Assembly (NCBI GenBank): GCA_964643965.1
Contig: CAZXVH010000037.1
Location: 1-39,392 of the forward strand
Direction of reading: 5' to 3'
DNA from: GCA-2746795 sp964643965
GTDB taxonomy: Bacteria > Chloroflexota > Anaerolineae > Promineifilales > Promineifilaceae
Length of the DNA: 39,392 nucleotides
In this document: positions 13,797-21,680 of the stretch, one piece after another
Numbering within the stretch: position 1 is the stretch's first letter
Layout of the letters: every line of letters begins with the position of its first letter
Notes under the pieces: model-generated
Databases searched by the model: none
Seen by the model: only the letters and a program-made list of their open reading frames with translations
Told to the model about the DNA's origin: nothing
Made by a program: the position numbers and the translations under genes

Positions 13797-14057
13797 TCAC
13801 CGCTGGTAAATATCTCGACGATGCCCAATTTTGACAATAAATACCGTCACTATTTCATCTTCAATTTTGTATAAAATACGGTAATCACCTTGTCGGATTC
13901 GGTATTTTTCTTCACTCGATAACTTTTCGCTTCCCGGGGGGCGAGGCTCTTGGGCTAATTGCTCTATTCTTTGGAGAATACGCTTGACATCTTTATTGGG
14001 AATTGGGCGCAAATCTTTTGCTACAGACTGTTTGATGACAATTTTATAGTTTGTCAT
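13797..14057 (-). CDS. RelE/ParE family toxin
   Basis: An 86-aa protein: YKIVIKQSVAKDLRPIPNKDVKRILQRIEQLAQEPRPPGSEKLSSEEKYRIRQGDYRILYKIEDEIVTVFIVKIGHRRDIYQR. The R-I-R-x-G-D-Y-R-I-L-Y core and the H-R-R-D-I-Y ending are standard RelE. RelE toxins cleave mRNA in the ribosomal A site. It is transcribed after and overlaps its antitoxin by 14 bases. This is the only module of the island on the minus strand. Confidence 0.92.
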   Translation of the reverse strand: MTNYKIVIKQSVAKDLRPIPNKDVKRILQRIEQLAQEPRPPGSEKLSSEEKYRIRQGDYRILYKIEDEIVTVFIVKIGHRRDIYQR

Positions 14058-14277
14058 GAGCTTGTAAATCTTGCAATAACGCTTCGTAACTCACAACAGG
14101 TTCATCGGCTCGATCCCGGAATGCCTTTAAATCTTCAGCATCTTCAAATAACTGCTCACGCACCAATTCATTCACTAACTCTGAAATTGAACGGTTTGTT
14201 TCTGCAGATTTCATGCGTAATGCTTGATGAAGTTCTTGTTCTAGGTAAATTGTCGTGCGCTTTGTAAGTAAACTCAT
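14044..14277 (-). CDS. Ribbon-helix-helix antitoxin partner of RelE
   Basis: A 77-aa protein. LLTKRTTIYLEQELHQALRMKSAETNRSISELVNELVREQL is a CopG/Arc-like ribbon-helix-helix, followed by an acidic tail (EDAEDLKAFRDRADEPVVSYEALLQDL) that should embrace the toxin. TGAGGTGAGAA lies upstream on the minus strand. The region 14278-14369 between this start and the divergent pyrimidine leader should hold its promoter; no clear box was picked. Confidence 0.88.
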   Translation of the reverse strand: MSLLTKRTTIYLEQELHQALRMKSAETNRSISELVNELVREQLFEDAEDLKAFRDRADEPVVSYEALLQDLQAHDKL

Positions 14278-14369
14278 TTCTCACCTCATTTAATTTCTAA
14301 AACACTACAACATTACAGCATTATAACGTTTCAGCTCTCGAGAATCAATTGTCATTTTACGGGAATAAG

Positions 14370-14421
14370 TTGACCATATTTTATCAGTGCATTTAGCTGG
14401 TCAAATCAAAAACAGTATGCT
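14370..14421 (+). promoter_or_regulatory. Candidate promoter/operator for the pyr leader
   Basis: A dyad TTGACCA (14370-14376) and TGGTCAA (14398-14404) precedes a possible -10 TATGCT (14416-14421). The paired -35 (TTAGCT at 14393) is poor. Transcription would begin near 14428, about 35 bases before the leader peptide. Assigned by eye with low weight. Confidence 0.3.
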
Positions 14422-14462
14422 AAACTTCGATCCCAGTGTGACCAAAGGCAAAGGAGATAAAC

Positions 14463-14531
14463 ATGCTTAACTTCACCTGGAACCGCCAACAGCCAAAAAA
14501 ACTACCACCATTTTTGCATTTCACAGCCTGA
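14463..14531 (+). CDS. Leader peptide of the pyrimidine operon (22 aa)
   Basis: A 22-codon frame starting MLNFTWNRQQPKKLPP and ending HFTA has an ideal ribosome site, AAGGAG, six bases before ATG. Its TGA (14529-14531) lies within the 5' arm of an intrinsic terminator, and U-rich stretches (TTTTT at 14511-14515, TTT at 14519-14521) lie between the leader codons and that terminator. This matches the logic of the E. coli pyrBI leader. There, low UTP slows polymerase in the U-rich stretch, the ribosome catches up, and the terminator cannot fold. The downstream genes are pyrC and pyrB. The mechanism is inference. Confidence 0.6.
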   Translation: MLNFTWNRQQPKKLPPFLHFTA

Positions 14532-14561
14532 TCCCTATTTTAGGGATTGGGCTTTTTTTTT
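14526..14561 (+). terminator. Intrinsic terminator/attenuator upstream of pyrC
   Basis: GCCTGATCCCT (14526-14536) pairs fully with AGGGATTGGGC (14542-14552) allowing two G-U pairs, with loop ATTTT and a run of nine T. The nearest upstream plus-strand gene ends about 1 kb earlier and the intervening genes are on the minus strand. A regulatory attenuator for the pyr genes is therefore more likely than a simple end-of-gene terminator. Confidence 0.85.
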
Positions 14562-14569
14562 GCCTGCCT

Positions 14570-14612
14570 GTAGTCAGATAGTCGGATAGCCAGACTGCCA
14601 GACTACCCAACT
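14570..14612. repeat. GACTA-type short repeat
   Basis: TAGTCAGATAGTCGGATAGC is followed by CAGACTGCCAGACTACCC: units of AGTCxGATAGTC and their complement. The same family occurs at 19260-19320 and 22962-23055. It sits between the attenuator and the pyrC ribosome site. Confidence 0.8.
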
Positions 14613-14623
14613 AAAGGAGACCC

Positions 14624-15679
14624 ATGACTGCCATTACACTACCCGGATTCATCGACGTGCATACTCATTTGCGGGTTCCCGGCGGGGAACACAAAGAAGA
14701 TTTTGCCAGCGGCACGGCCGCTGCCCTGGCGGGTGGCGTGACTATGCTGCTGGCAATGCCCAATACCAGCCCGCCGCTCAGCACCCTGGCAGCCATACAA
14801 ATGGCCACCCGGCAGGCGCAGGCCGATACGCACTGCGATGTGGGCCTGTTTGCCGGGGCCAGCCCGGAAGCCGTTGATCAACTGCCAGCCCTGGCTCCTC
14901 ACGCCGTCGCCCTTAAAATTTATCTCAATGATACCTTTGGTCCCCTGCGGGTGGAAGATGTGCCCACCCTGGTCGCCTGTTTTGCCACCTGGCCGCGTGA
15001 CAAGATGATCGCCATGCACGCCGAGAAACAAAGCGTGGCAGTGGGCATTGGCCTGGCAGCCGCTTACAACCGGCCGGTACATTTTTGCCACATCAGCCGC
15101 CGCCAGGAAATCGAGTTGATCGCCCAGGCCAAAGCCGCCGGTCTGCCGGTGACCTGCGAAGTGACGCCCCACCACCTCTTTTTAGATGAAGCCGACGCCG
15201 CCCGTTTAGGGCCGTTGGGCGATATGCGCCCCCTGTTGGGTACGCCGGCTGATGTGGCGGCGCTCTGGGCGCACATTAACACCACGATTGATTGCATCGC
15301 CACAGATCACGCCCCACATACGTTGGCAGAAAAACGGTCGGCCACGCCTCCACCAGGGGTGGTGGGCTTGGAGACTTCCTTGCCCTTGATGCTGACGGCG
15401 GTGGAAAACGGCCGTTTATCCCTCGATCGCCTCATCCAACTCATGCACACCAATCCGCGCCGCCTCTTCAACCTGCCCGCCCAGCCCGACACCCATGTCG
15501 AAGTGGAAATGACGCCCACCACCATCCAGAACGAAAAGCTCTTCACTAAAGTCGGCTGGACCCCATTTCATGGCACAGAAGTCGCCGGGCAAATCAAGCG
15601 CGTCGTCCTGCGCGGCCAAACTGTATTCCAAGACGGCCGTCTGCTGGCCCAACCTGGCAGCGGCAGAGTCATTTTATAA
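14624..15679 (+). CDS. pyrC: Dihydroorotase
   Basis: A 351-aa amidohydrolase catalysing the reversible cyclisation of N-carbamoyl-L-aspartate to dihydroorotate, step three of UMP synthesis. LPGFIDVHTHLRVPGG carries the metal-binding His13 and His15, VALKIY the probable carboxylated Lys98, MHAEK His132, HFCHISR His153/His156 and ATDHAPHT the catalytic Asp. Length is slightly below the usual type I size, resembling the CAD-type dihydroorotase domain. AAGGAG precedes ATG. pyrB follows 30 bases downstream, so both share the attenuated transcript. One AACGGCCGTT lies inside the gene (15407), read as NGR. Confidence 0.92.
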   Translation: MTAITLPGFIDVHTHLRVPGGEHKEDFASGTAAALAGGVTMLLAMPNTSPPLSTLAAIQMATRQAQADTHCDVGLFAGASPEAVDQLPALAPHAVALKIYLNDTFGPLRVEDVPTLVACFATWPRDKMIAMHAEKQSVAVGIGLAAAYNRPVHFCHISRRQEIELIAQAKAAGLPVTCEVTPHHLFLDEADAARLGPLGDMRPLLGTPADVAALWAHINTTIDCIATDHAPHTLAEKRSATPPPGVVGLETSLPLMLTAVENGRLSLDRLIQLMHTNPRRLFNLPAQPDTHVEVEMTPTTIQNEKLFTKVGWTPFHGTEVAGQIKRVVLRGQTVFQDGRLLAQPGSGRVIL

Positions 15680-15709
15680 TCGTCAAACGTTATGCAAGGA
15701 GAAAGAAGC

Positions 15710-16699
15710 ATGTCTGAATTACCCCCCCTGTTCAATTATGATGAAATGCTGGGGAAAAAGCCCAACAACAACGGCCTCACCAACCAGGATATCATCTCCG
15801 TAGACCAGTTTGACCGGGACAAGTTGGCGTATGTCTTCGCCCGCGCCCGAGAAATGCGCGAGATGGTGCAGCGCGTGGGCAGGGCGGATCTGCTCACAGG
15901 ATTTGTCCTGGCCTGCCTTTTTTATGAACCCAGCACCCGTACCAGTTCCTCCTTCATTGCCGCCATGGAACGGTTAGGCGGCAATGTCATCCCTATCACC
16001 CAGGGCGTACAGTTCAGCTCCGTGAGCAAAGGCGAAAGCCTGGCCGACACCGTGCGCACCCTGGAGCAATACGCCGACGCCATCGTGCTGCGCCATCCTG
16101 AAATCGGTTCCGCCAGGTTAGCCGCCGACTATGCCAGCGTACCCCTCATCAATGCCGGCGATGGCGCGGGGGAACATCCCACCCAGGCCTTGCTCGACCT
16201 CTTCACCATACGCGAAGAGTTGGGCAAAATAGACGGCCTGAAAATCGCTATGATAGGCGACCTGCGTTACGGCCGTACTGTGCAATCTCTCACCAAGCTG
16301 CTGCTTCACTTTGATGTTAGCTTGCGTTACGTCTCGCCGGAAATTCTGCGCCTGCCTCTGAATACCATGAACCAGGTGATCAACGCCGGCCTGGATGTGC
16401 GCGAAACCCATGATGTGGCTGATGTGATTGAAAACGCCGATGTGCTGTACGTCACCCGGGTGCAGAAGGAACGTTTTTCTGATCTGACGCAGTATGAAGA
16501 AGTGCGAAATTATTACGAAATCACCCCCGAGCTGATGGAACAGGCAAAAGAGAAGATGGTGGTGATGCATCCGCTGCCCCGCGTGGGCGAAATTCATTAT
16601 ACCGTCGATAAAGATCCGCGGGCAGCCTATTTCCGCCAGGTACAAAATGGCATGTATATTCGCATGGCGCTGCTGGCGGCCGTTTTAGGACGAGCCTAG
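15710..16699 (+). CDS. pyrB: Aspartate carbamoyltransferase, catalytic chain
   Basis: A 329-aa protein condensing carbamoyl phosphate and L-aspartate. FYEPSTRTSSSF (STRTS at 75-79) binds carbamoyl phosphate, GEHPTQALLDLFTI (HPTQ 156-159) and MHPLPRVGEI (HPLPR 287-291) complete the active site. The ATG at 15710 has AAGGAG 7 bases upstream; the frame's earlier ATG at 15692 lacks one. No regulatory pyrI gene follows, because the next gene is convergent glgB. The 16700-16832 gap holds only a very weak AGGAAC/GTTCCT pairing. Confidence 0.95.
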   Translation: MSELPPLFNYDEMLGKKPNNNGLTNQDIISVDQFDRDKLAYVFARAREMREMVQRVGRADLLTGFVLACLFYEPSTRTSSSFIAAMERLGGNVIPITQGVQFSSVSKGESLADTVRTLEQYADAIVLRHPEIGSARLAADYASVPLINAGDGAGEHPTQALLDLFTIREELGKIDGLKIAMIGDLRYGRTVQSLTKLLLHFDVSLRYVSPEILRLPLNTMNQVINAGLDVRETHDVADVIENADVLYVTRVQKERFSDLTQYEEVRNYYEITPELMEQAKEKMVVMHPLPRVGEIHYTVDKDPRAAYFRQVQNGMYIRMALLAAVLGRA

Positions 16700-16832
16700 A
16701 CAGCAGTATCATTTTCTATAGGATTCTTTGGCACGGGACACTTTCGGCCGCCCTCACATCTATCAGGAACTAAACGAGAATGACACACAATCTATCTCAT
16801 TTGTACCCGTTCCTAAAAACTGCCTTACATGT

Positions 16833-19046
16833 TTAATCGTTGATACGTTTGAGGTAGACCACCCCCAAAGGCGGCAACGTTAATTCAATGGAGTAGGGTT
16901 GGTCATACCAGGGCGTCTCGGCGCTGTGCAAGGGTTGAGAGTTAATGACATTGCTGCCACCGTATTTTTCGGCGTCGCTGTTAAGTATTTCCTGGTAAGC
17001 GCCAGCTTCCAACACGCCCAGGCGATAATGGGGGCGGGGCACAGGGGTGAAATTGCAAACGATGAGGATGGTCTCCCGCTTATCGGCAGTGTGGCGGGCA
17101 AAGGCCAGCACACTGGTCTGGTAATTTTGGAAGTCGAGCCAGGTGAAGCCTTCCCAGGAGTCGTCTACCTCGTGTAGGGCGGGATGAACACAGTAAAGAT
17201 GGCCCAAATCAGCCAGGTATTGTTGCAACATGATGTGGCGACCATGATTGTAGATGGGGTCGAGCAGGAACCAATCGAGGCTGCGCTCTTCGCTCCATTC
17301 CTGCCACTGGCCGATTTCTGCGCCCATGAAGAGCAGTTTTTTGCCGGGATGGCCGTATTGATAACCATACAGTAAACGGCCGTTCGCAAATTTCTGCCAC
17401 ACATCCCCTGGCATCTTATCTAACATACTCTTCTTGAGATGCACCACCTCGTCGTGAGAGAAGGGCAGCAAGAAATGCTCGCTGAAGGCGTAGAGCAAGG
17501 AGAAAGTGAGTGTGCCATGGTGGAAAGAGCGGTGTACCGATTCATGTTCCATGTATTTGAGCGTGTCATGCATCCAGCCCATATTCCATTTCAGGTCAAA
17601 ACCGAGACCGCCCTCAGAAACGGAGCGGGTGACGCCGGGCCACGCCGTCGATTCTTCAGCAATGGTTAGTACATCCGGGAAATGTTCATGCACTTTCAAG
17701 TTGAACTGTTTGAGAAACTCAATGGCGCCCAAATTTTCTCGGCCGCCATAGCGATTGGGAACCCATTCCCCTGCTTCTCGCGAAAAGTCCAAATAAAGCA
17801 TAGAAGCCACGGCGTCTACGCGCAGGCCATCGATGTGATATTTGTCCAGCCAGAACAGGGCGTTGTTGATCAGGAATTGGCTTACTTCGGGACGGTCATA
17901 GTTGAAAATGAGCGTGCCCCAATCGGGGTGACTACCCTGACGCGGGTCTTCATGTTCGTAGAGGTGGGTGCCGTCAAAGAAGCTGAGGCCCGATTGGTCT
18001 TTAGGGAAGTGGGCAGGAACCCAGTCTAAAATAACGCCAATGCCGGCCTGGTGGCAGACATCGACGAAGTATTGGAAGTCGTCAGGCGTACCGTAGCGGC
18101 TGGTGGGGGCAAAGTAGCCGGTGACTTGATAGCCCCAGGAGCCGTCGAAGGGATATTCAGAAATGGGCATCAGTTCGATATGGGTGAAGCCCATTTTTTG
18201 TACATAGGGAACCAGTTCTTCTGCCAGCTCCCGGTAGGTAAGCCATTCCCAGCCGTTTTTTAGTTTCCAGGAACCGAGGTGTATTTCGTAAATGTTGATA
18301 GGTGCGTCCAGGGCGTGGCGCTCGGCGCGGGCTGCCTGCCATTCTTGATCACGCCACCTGTGTTTGTCGATGTTCCAGACGATGGAGGCGTTTTTAGGGC
18401 GCATTTCGGTGAAGAAACCGACGGGATCGGTTTTGGTGACCATGTAGCCCTGGTAGCGGGTTTTGATTTCGTATTTGTACAAAGCGCCTTCGCTCAAGCC
18501 AGGGAGAAATATTTCCCAGATGCCACTGTCGTGATGGAAGCGCATAGGGTGACAACGGCCGTCCCAGGCATTAAATTCACCCACCACGCTAACCCGATCA
18601 GCATTGGGCGCCCACACGGCAAAGAGAACTCCAGAACGGCCGTTTATCTCTACCAGGTGCGCCCCCAGTTTCTCGTAAATTTGTTGATGTGATCCTTCGA
18701 TCATCAAATGTTCGTCAAAATTGGAGATTTGGCTGGGAAAGTTATAGGGATCGTCGATGGTCTGGGTTTGCCCATTATGGTATTGAACTTGAAATTGGTA
18801 ATCTACCGGTAGTTGATGCCAGTCGATGATCACTTCAAACAAACCGGCTTCGTGGATGCGTTGGCAGGGGATGGGTTGGTTTTTATGGGGCCAGAGGAGC
18901 TTGATTTCATTGGCGCTGGGAATGAAGGCGCGTATCACCAGGCCATTTTCCACTAGATGGGGGCCTAAAATGCTGAAGGGGTCGCCATGATAACCTTGAA
19001 CAAGGGCGTCAACAGCGCCAGCGGGGAGGGGAGTATAGTCACTCAT
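16833..19046 (-). CDS. glgB: 1,4-alpha-glucan branching enzyme
   Basis: A 737-aa GH13 enzyme that makes alpha-1,6 branches in glycogen. The N-terminus (about 1-110) and 130-235 look like two CBM48-type domains, and SVVGEFNAWDGRCHPM is typical. The catalytic barrel has DWVPAHFPKD (341-350), GLRVDAVASML with nucleophile Asp411, TIAEEST with acid Glu464 and FSHDEVVH with Asp532. Full length for the family. It has AGGAA before ATG on the minus strand. Two exact AACGGCCGTT (17375 and 18635) lie inside. The 19047-19259 region upstream has no gene. Confidence 0.95.
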   Translation of the reverse strand: MSDYTPLPAGAVDALVQGYHGDPFSILGPHLVENGLVIRAFIPSANEIKLLWPHKNQPIPCQRIHEAGLFEVIIDWHQLPVDYQFQVQYHNGQTQTIDDPYNFPSQISNFDEHLMIEGSHQQIYEKLGAHLVEINGRSGVLFAVWAPNADRVSVVGEFNAWDGRCHPMRFHHDSGIWEIFLPGLSEGALYKYEIKTRYQGYMVTKTDPVGFFTEMRPKNASIVWNIDKHRWRDQEWQAARAERHALDAPINIYEIHLGSWKLKNGWEWLTYRELAEELVPYVQKMGFTHIELMPISEYPFDGSWGYQVTGYFAPTSRYGTPDDFQYFVDVCHQAGIGVILDWVPAHFPKDQSGLSFFDGTHLYEHEDPRQGSHPDWGTLIFNYDRPEVSQFLINNALFWLDKYHIDGLRVDAVASMLYLDFSREAGEWVPNRYGGRENLGAIEFLKQFNLKVHEHFPDVLTIAEESTAWPGVTRSVSEGGLGFDLKWNMGWMHDTLKYMEHESVHRSFHHGTLTFSLLYAFSEHFLLPFSHDEVVHLKKSMLDKMPGDVWQKFANGRLLYGYQYGHPGKKLLFMGAEIGQWQEWSEERSLDWFLLDPIYNHGRHIMLQQYLADLGHLYCVHPALHEVDDSWEGFTWLDFQNYQTSVLAFARHTADKRETILIVCNFTPVPRPHYRLGVLEAGAYQEILNSDAEKYGGSNVINSQPLHSAETPWYDQPYSIELTLPPLGVVYLKRIND

Positions 19047-19259
19047 AAGATACTGTTCCTGATTTGTAAGGTTGCAGCACGACCACTCTGCATGGTTGAT
19101 AAAAGGAAAAAGCTGTCTGTATTGTACCTGTTTTTATGAGGAATAGAAGAGATATTTTGTGGTCCCCAGATATGAAACAAGTAGCAGTTGTGGCTGACGC
19201 AAACGGAGAAATATCGTCAAAGCTGTTTATTTTACCGTCCGAGTAGTCATAGCGGCTCA

Positions 19260-19320
19260 ACTACAAGACTATCTGACTAATCGACTACCCGACTACCCGA
19301 CTACCCGACTACCCGACTAT
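19260..19320. repeat. Tandem CGACTACC repeat at the ychF 3' end
   Basis: A run of 8-base units CGACTACC (four perfect copies plus partial ends) starts with GACTATCTGACTAATCGAC and reaches into the ychF stop codon. It is the same family as 14570-14612 and 22962-23055. Confidence 0.9.
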
Positions 19321-20408
19321 ATGTTGAACTTGATGTTGATGATGTCGCCGTCTTGTACGAGGTAGGTTTTGCCTTCCTGGCGCAGTTTGCCGGCGGCGCG
19401 GGCTTTAGCCATGCCGCCCAATACAATCAGGTCGTCGTAATGCACGGTTTCGGCGCGGATGAAACCTTTGGCCAAATCAGAATGGATGACGCCGGCCGCT
19501 TCTACGGCATCAGCGCCCCGTTTCAACGTCCAGGCCCGCACTTCATCTTCGCCCACCGTGAAGAAAGATTGCAGCCCCATCAGATCGTAGCTCAGGCGAA
19601 TCACTTTATCCAGGCTCAACTCGGTGACGCTGTATTCGGCCATGAACATTTCCAGGGAATCAGCGTCCCCTTCAGCGCTGAGTTGGGCCAGTTCCATCTC
19701 CAGTTTGCCGCGCAGATTGGTGACGAGGGTGTGCGGGTAGTGGTAGTCGATTTTGATTTCATTCTGATCGTCGCCAATATTGAAGACGACCAGGGTCGGT
19801 TTCAGGGTGAGCAGACCAAAGCCGCGCAAGGATTTTTCTTGCTCGTCGCTGAAGGTAAGGGTGCGTAACGGCCGTTCTTCTGAAAGCGCCTCGTTCATCT
19901 GCTCAAATAAGGCCAGTTCTTGTTGGGCTTCCACCTTGTTCTCTTTGAACGCCCCTCGCGCCAGGCCATCGCGCAACTTTTGCAGCCGCTTCTCCACCGT
20001 CACCAGGTCACTGAGCAGAAATTCCATATCCACTGCTTCCAGGTCACGGCGCGGCTCTACGTTGCCATCGGCGTGGGGCACACGATCACTTTCAAAGGCC
20101 CGCACCACATGCACAAAGCCATCCAGTCCAGATAAATGGTTGAGCAGTTCACCGCTCAGACCGCCGCTTTCACCCGCCCCTTTCTGCAAACCAGCCACAT
20201 CTGTGTAAGTGATGCGGGCATAGGTCTTTTTCTTGGGGTTGAACATCTCTGTCAGAATATCCACGCGCTCATCGAGGACATCGACAACGGCCGTTAATAC
20301 ATCAAAACGGCCGCCCATACTTTGCCCGGTGGGGGCGTCCCCTTTAGTTAGGGCGTTAAAAATGGTGGTTTTGCCTGAGCCGGGCAGGCCGACTATGCCA
20401 AGTTTCAT
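19317..20408 (-). CDS. ychF: YchF/OLA1-type ATPase
   Basis: A 363-aa P-loop protein of the Obg-related YchF family, associated with ribosomes and stress control. GLPGSGKTTIFNAL (7-20) is the P-loop, DVAGLQKGAGESGGLSGELLNHL the switch II/G3 region, and the G4 position reads NIGD rather than the GTPase NKxD, in line with ATP preference. The C-terminal DUF933/TGS-like end (GEDEVRAWTLKRGADAVEAAGVIHSDLAKGFIRAETVHYDDL) is intact. GGAGAG precedes the ATG. Two AACGGCCGTT sites (19867, 20286) lie inside. Confidence 0.93.
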   Translation of the reverse strand: MKLGIVGLPGSGKTTIFNALTKGDAPTGQSMGGRFDVLTAVVDVLDERVDILTEMFNPKKKTYARITYTDVAGLQKGAGESGGLSGELLNHLSGLDGFVHVVRAFESDRVPHADGNVEPRRDLEAVDMEFLLSDLVTVEKRLQKLRDGLARGAFKENKVEAQQELALFEQMNEALSEERPLRTLTFSDEQEKSLRGFGLLTLKPTLVVFNIGDDQNEIKIDYHYPHTLVTNLRGKLEMELAQLSAEGDADSLEMFMAEYSVTELSLDKVIRLSYDLMGLQSFFTVGEDEVRAWTLKRGADAVEAAGVIHSDLAKGFIRAETVHYDDLIVLGGMAKARAAGKLRQEGKTYLVQDGDIINIKFNI

Positions 20409-20505
20409 TGCGTTCTCTCCAGTTTATTAATCAATCGGAAAGTATAACAGGAAAACGGCCGTCTACCATGCGGGGTGAGTGTAGATTTTACTGACGTTGG
20501 GCAGG

Positions 20506-20539
20506 GCACGCCCACGTGCCCGTTTGCACGTGGGCGTGC
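20506..20539. repeat. Perfect 14-bp hairpin repeat
   Basis: GCACGCCCACGTGC (20506-20519) and GCACGTGGGCGTGC (20526-20539) form a perfect stem with a 6-base loop, flanked by GGCAG and CTGCC that extend the symmetry. It lies between the divergent ychF and the 274-aa gene and has no T tract. It looks like a REP/MITE-type element rather than a terminator. The rest of 20409-20720 shows no gene. Confidence 0.85.
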
Positions 20540-20720
20540 AAACTCTGCCTATCAACAGAAATGACGCATACCCTACCATACGCCATTTTTTGCTTCAACG
20601 CTGTTTCCCTCCTAAAATCTATTCCCTATTCTGACGAGAGAGTAGACGTGGGATACATCAACATAAATAAAAAGGGAGCGACAAGCTGTCCGCGTTCCCA
20701 TTTACGAGGAGAAATGAGCA

Positions 20721-21545
20721 ATGGAAGATGTTTTAACCCAATTAGTGACCGTTCAGGCTGAATTAGAACCACAATTTAAAGCGTTACGTAGCGTGATGAG
20801 CAGTTTGAAAACGGCCGTGCGCCTGGCCAGCGCAGACCAGGCCGATGCCCTGCCTATGCACAAGGCGTTGTTGAAATTAGAAGCCGCTGCCATTGATGTC
20901 GAAAGCGACGCCTTGGATAAAGCGGTGGTCGCCTTTGCCGCTGCCACCCAAACGGCGCTGGACGATCTCGCCTTCGACTTCGCCAAAGATTTGCGTGACG
21001 CCTTCGCCCAGCGTGACATCAACGTCGAAGGTCGCCCGCCCGTATTGACAGTGGGTGATCTGGTCTTCAAAATCGAGATGGCCTCGCGCAAAGGGCAGTG
21101 GTTGTATGGTAAAGAACCGCTTACCAATCCCATCCCCCTGTCGCTCACCGGTATCCTCAAAGCATATGACCGCATGGTCAAACGCATTATGGAACGCAAA
21201 TTGGACGCCAACTTCTTGCCGGAACTGGAAAAGGCGTGGCAGGATTGTGTCGCCAAACGCACCAATCGCCCCAGTGGCGGGCGCGTCAACCTCATTGAAG
21301 TGTACGGACAGCTTATCCTCAACAGGCAAAGCAACCGCTTCTGGAATCAGCCTTCACGGCGTACGTTCAAGGATTATGAACGAGAGCTGTTTGTGCGTGA
21401 TCTGGTATTGGTGCAAGATCAAGGGGAACCGCCGTTCCGACTGGGCGTCGCCACTAAAAATCAGGCCGATCAAGCTAACCGTTCACTCTGGCTGCCGAAA
21501 ACGGCCGTTGATGGCGAGTATTACAGCGAAATAACCTTTGATTAA
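20721..21545 (+). CDS. Unrecognised 274-aa protein, first gene of the ATPase/helicase cluster
   Basis: No known family is recognised. Residues 1-100 are strongly helical (VQAELEPQFKALRSVMSSLKTAVRLASADQADAL; then FAAATQTALDDLAFDFAKDLRDAF), suggesting a helical bundle or coiled coil. Residues about 105-200 contain VLTVGDLVFKIEMASRKGQWLYGKEPLTNPIPLSLTGILKAYDRMVKRI. The C-terminal part (RRTFKDYERELFVRDLVLVQDQ..FRLGVATKNQADQANRSLWLP) looks like a beta-rich module. GAGGAGAAAT lies upstream of ATG. It precedes two BrxD-like ATPases on the same strand, separated by 135 bases containing a repeat, so it is probably a component of that system. Two AACGGCCGTT-type sites are inside. Confidence 0.85.
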   Translation: MEDVLTQLVTVQAELEPQFKALRSVMSSLKTAVRLASADQADALPMHKALLKLEAAAIDVESDALDKAVVAFAAATQTALDDLAFDFAKDLRDAFAQRDINVEGRPPVLTVGDLVFKIEMASRKGQWLYGKEPLTNPIPLSLTGILKAYDRMVKRIMERKLDANFLPELEKAWQDCVAKRTNRPSGGRVNLIEVYGQLILNRQSNRFWNQPSRRTFKDYERELFVRDLVLVQDQGEPPFRLGVATKNQADQANRSLWLPKTAVDGEYYSEITFD

Positions 21546-21574
21546 AAGCATGACTCTTTTGAAAAAACCTCTTC

Positions 21575-21651
21575 AACCGCAGAAAACGCAGAGAGTACAG
21601 AGTTTTTCTCTGGAGATTTCCTCCTCTGCGTCCTTTGTGCTCTCTGTGGTT
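21575..21651. repeat. CGCAGAG-type imperfect inverted repeat
   Basis: AACCGCAGAAAACGCAGAGA on the left and CTCTGCGTCC, TGCTCTCTGTGGTT on the right are imperfect reverse complements around a T-rich centre. This belongs to a dispersed hairpin repeat family (cgcagag/cacagag) that I recall from many environmental genomes. It separates the 274-aa gene from the first ATPase. Confidence 0.85.
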
Positions 21652-21680
21652 CATTTTTTCAGCGGTCTCAAGGATGAACG

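Noticed and set aside
13130..15303. Long minus-strand frames opposite the reductase-like gene and pyrC
   Set aside because: High-GC antisense shadows without motifs; the plus-strand genes have full sets of conserved residues.
18279..18692. 137-codon plus-strand frame within glgB
   Set aside because: Antisense to conserved glgB sequence; no domain or ribosome site.
19039..19260. 73-codon minus-strand frame upstream of glgB
   Set aside because: Low-complexity composition without family features; it overlaps the glgB start region that should hold its leader and promoter.
20516..20761. 81-codon frame before the 274-aa gene
   Set aside because: It begins in the REP-like hairpin and overlaps the better start with GAGGAG; no protein features.
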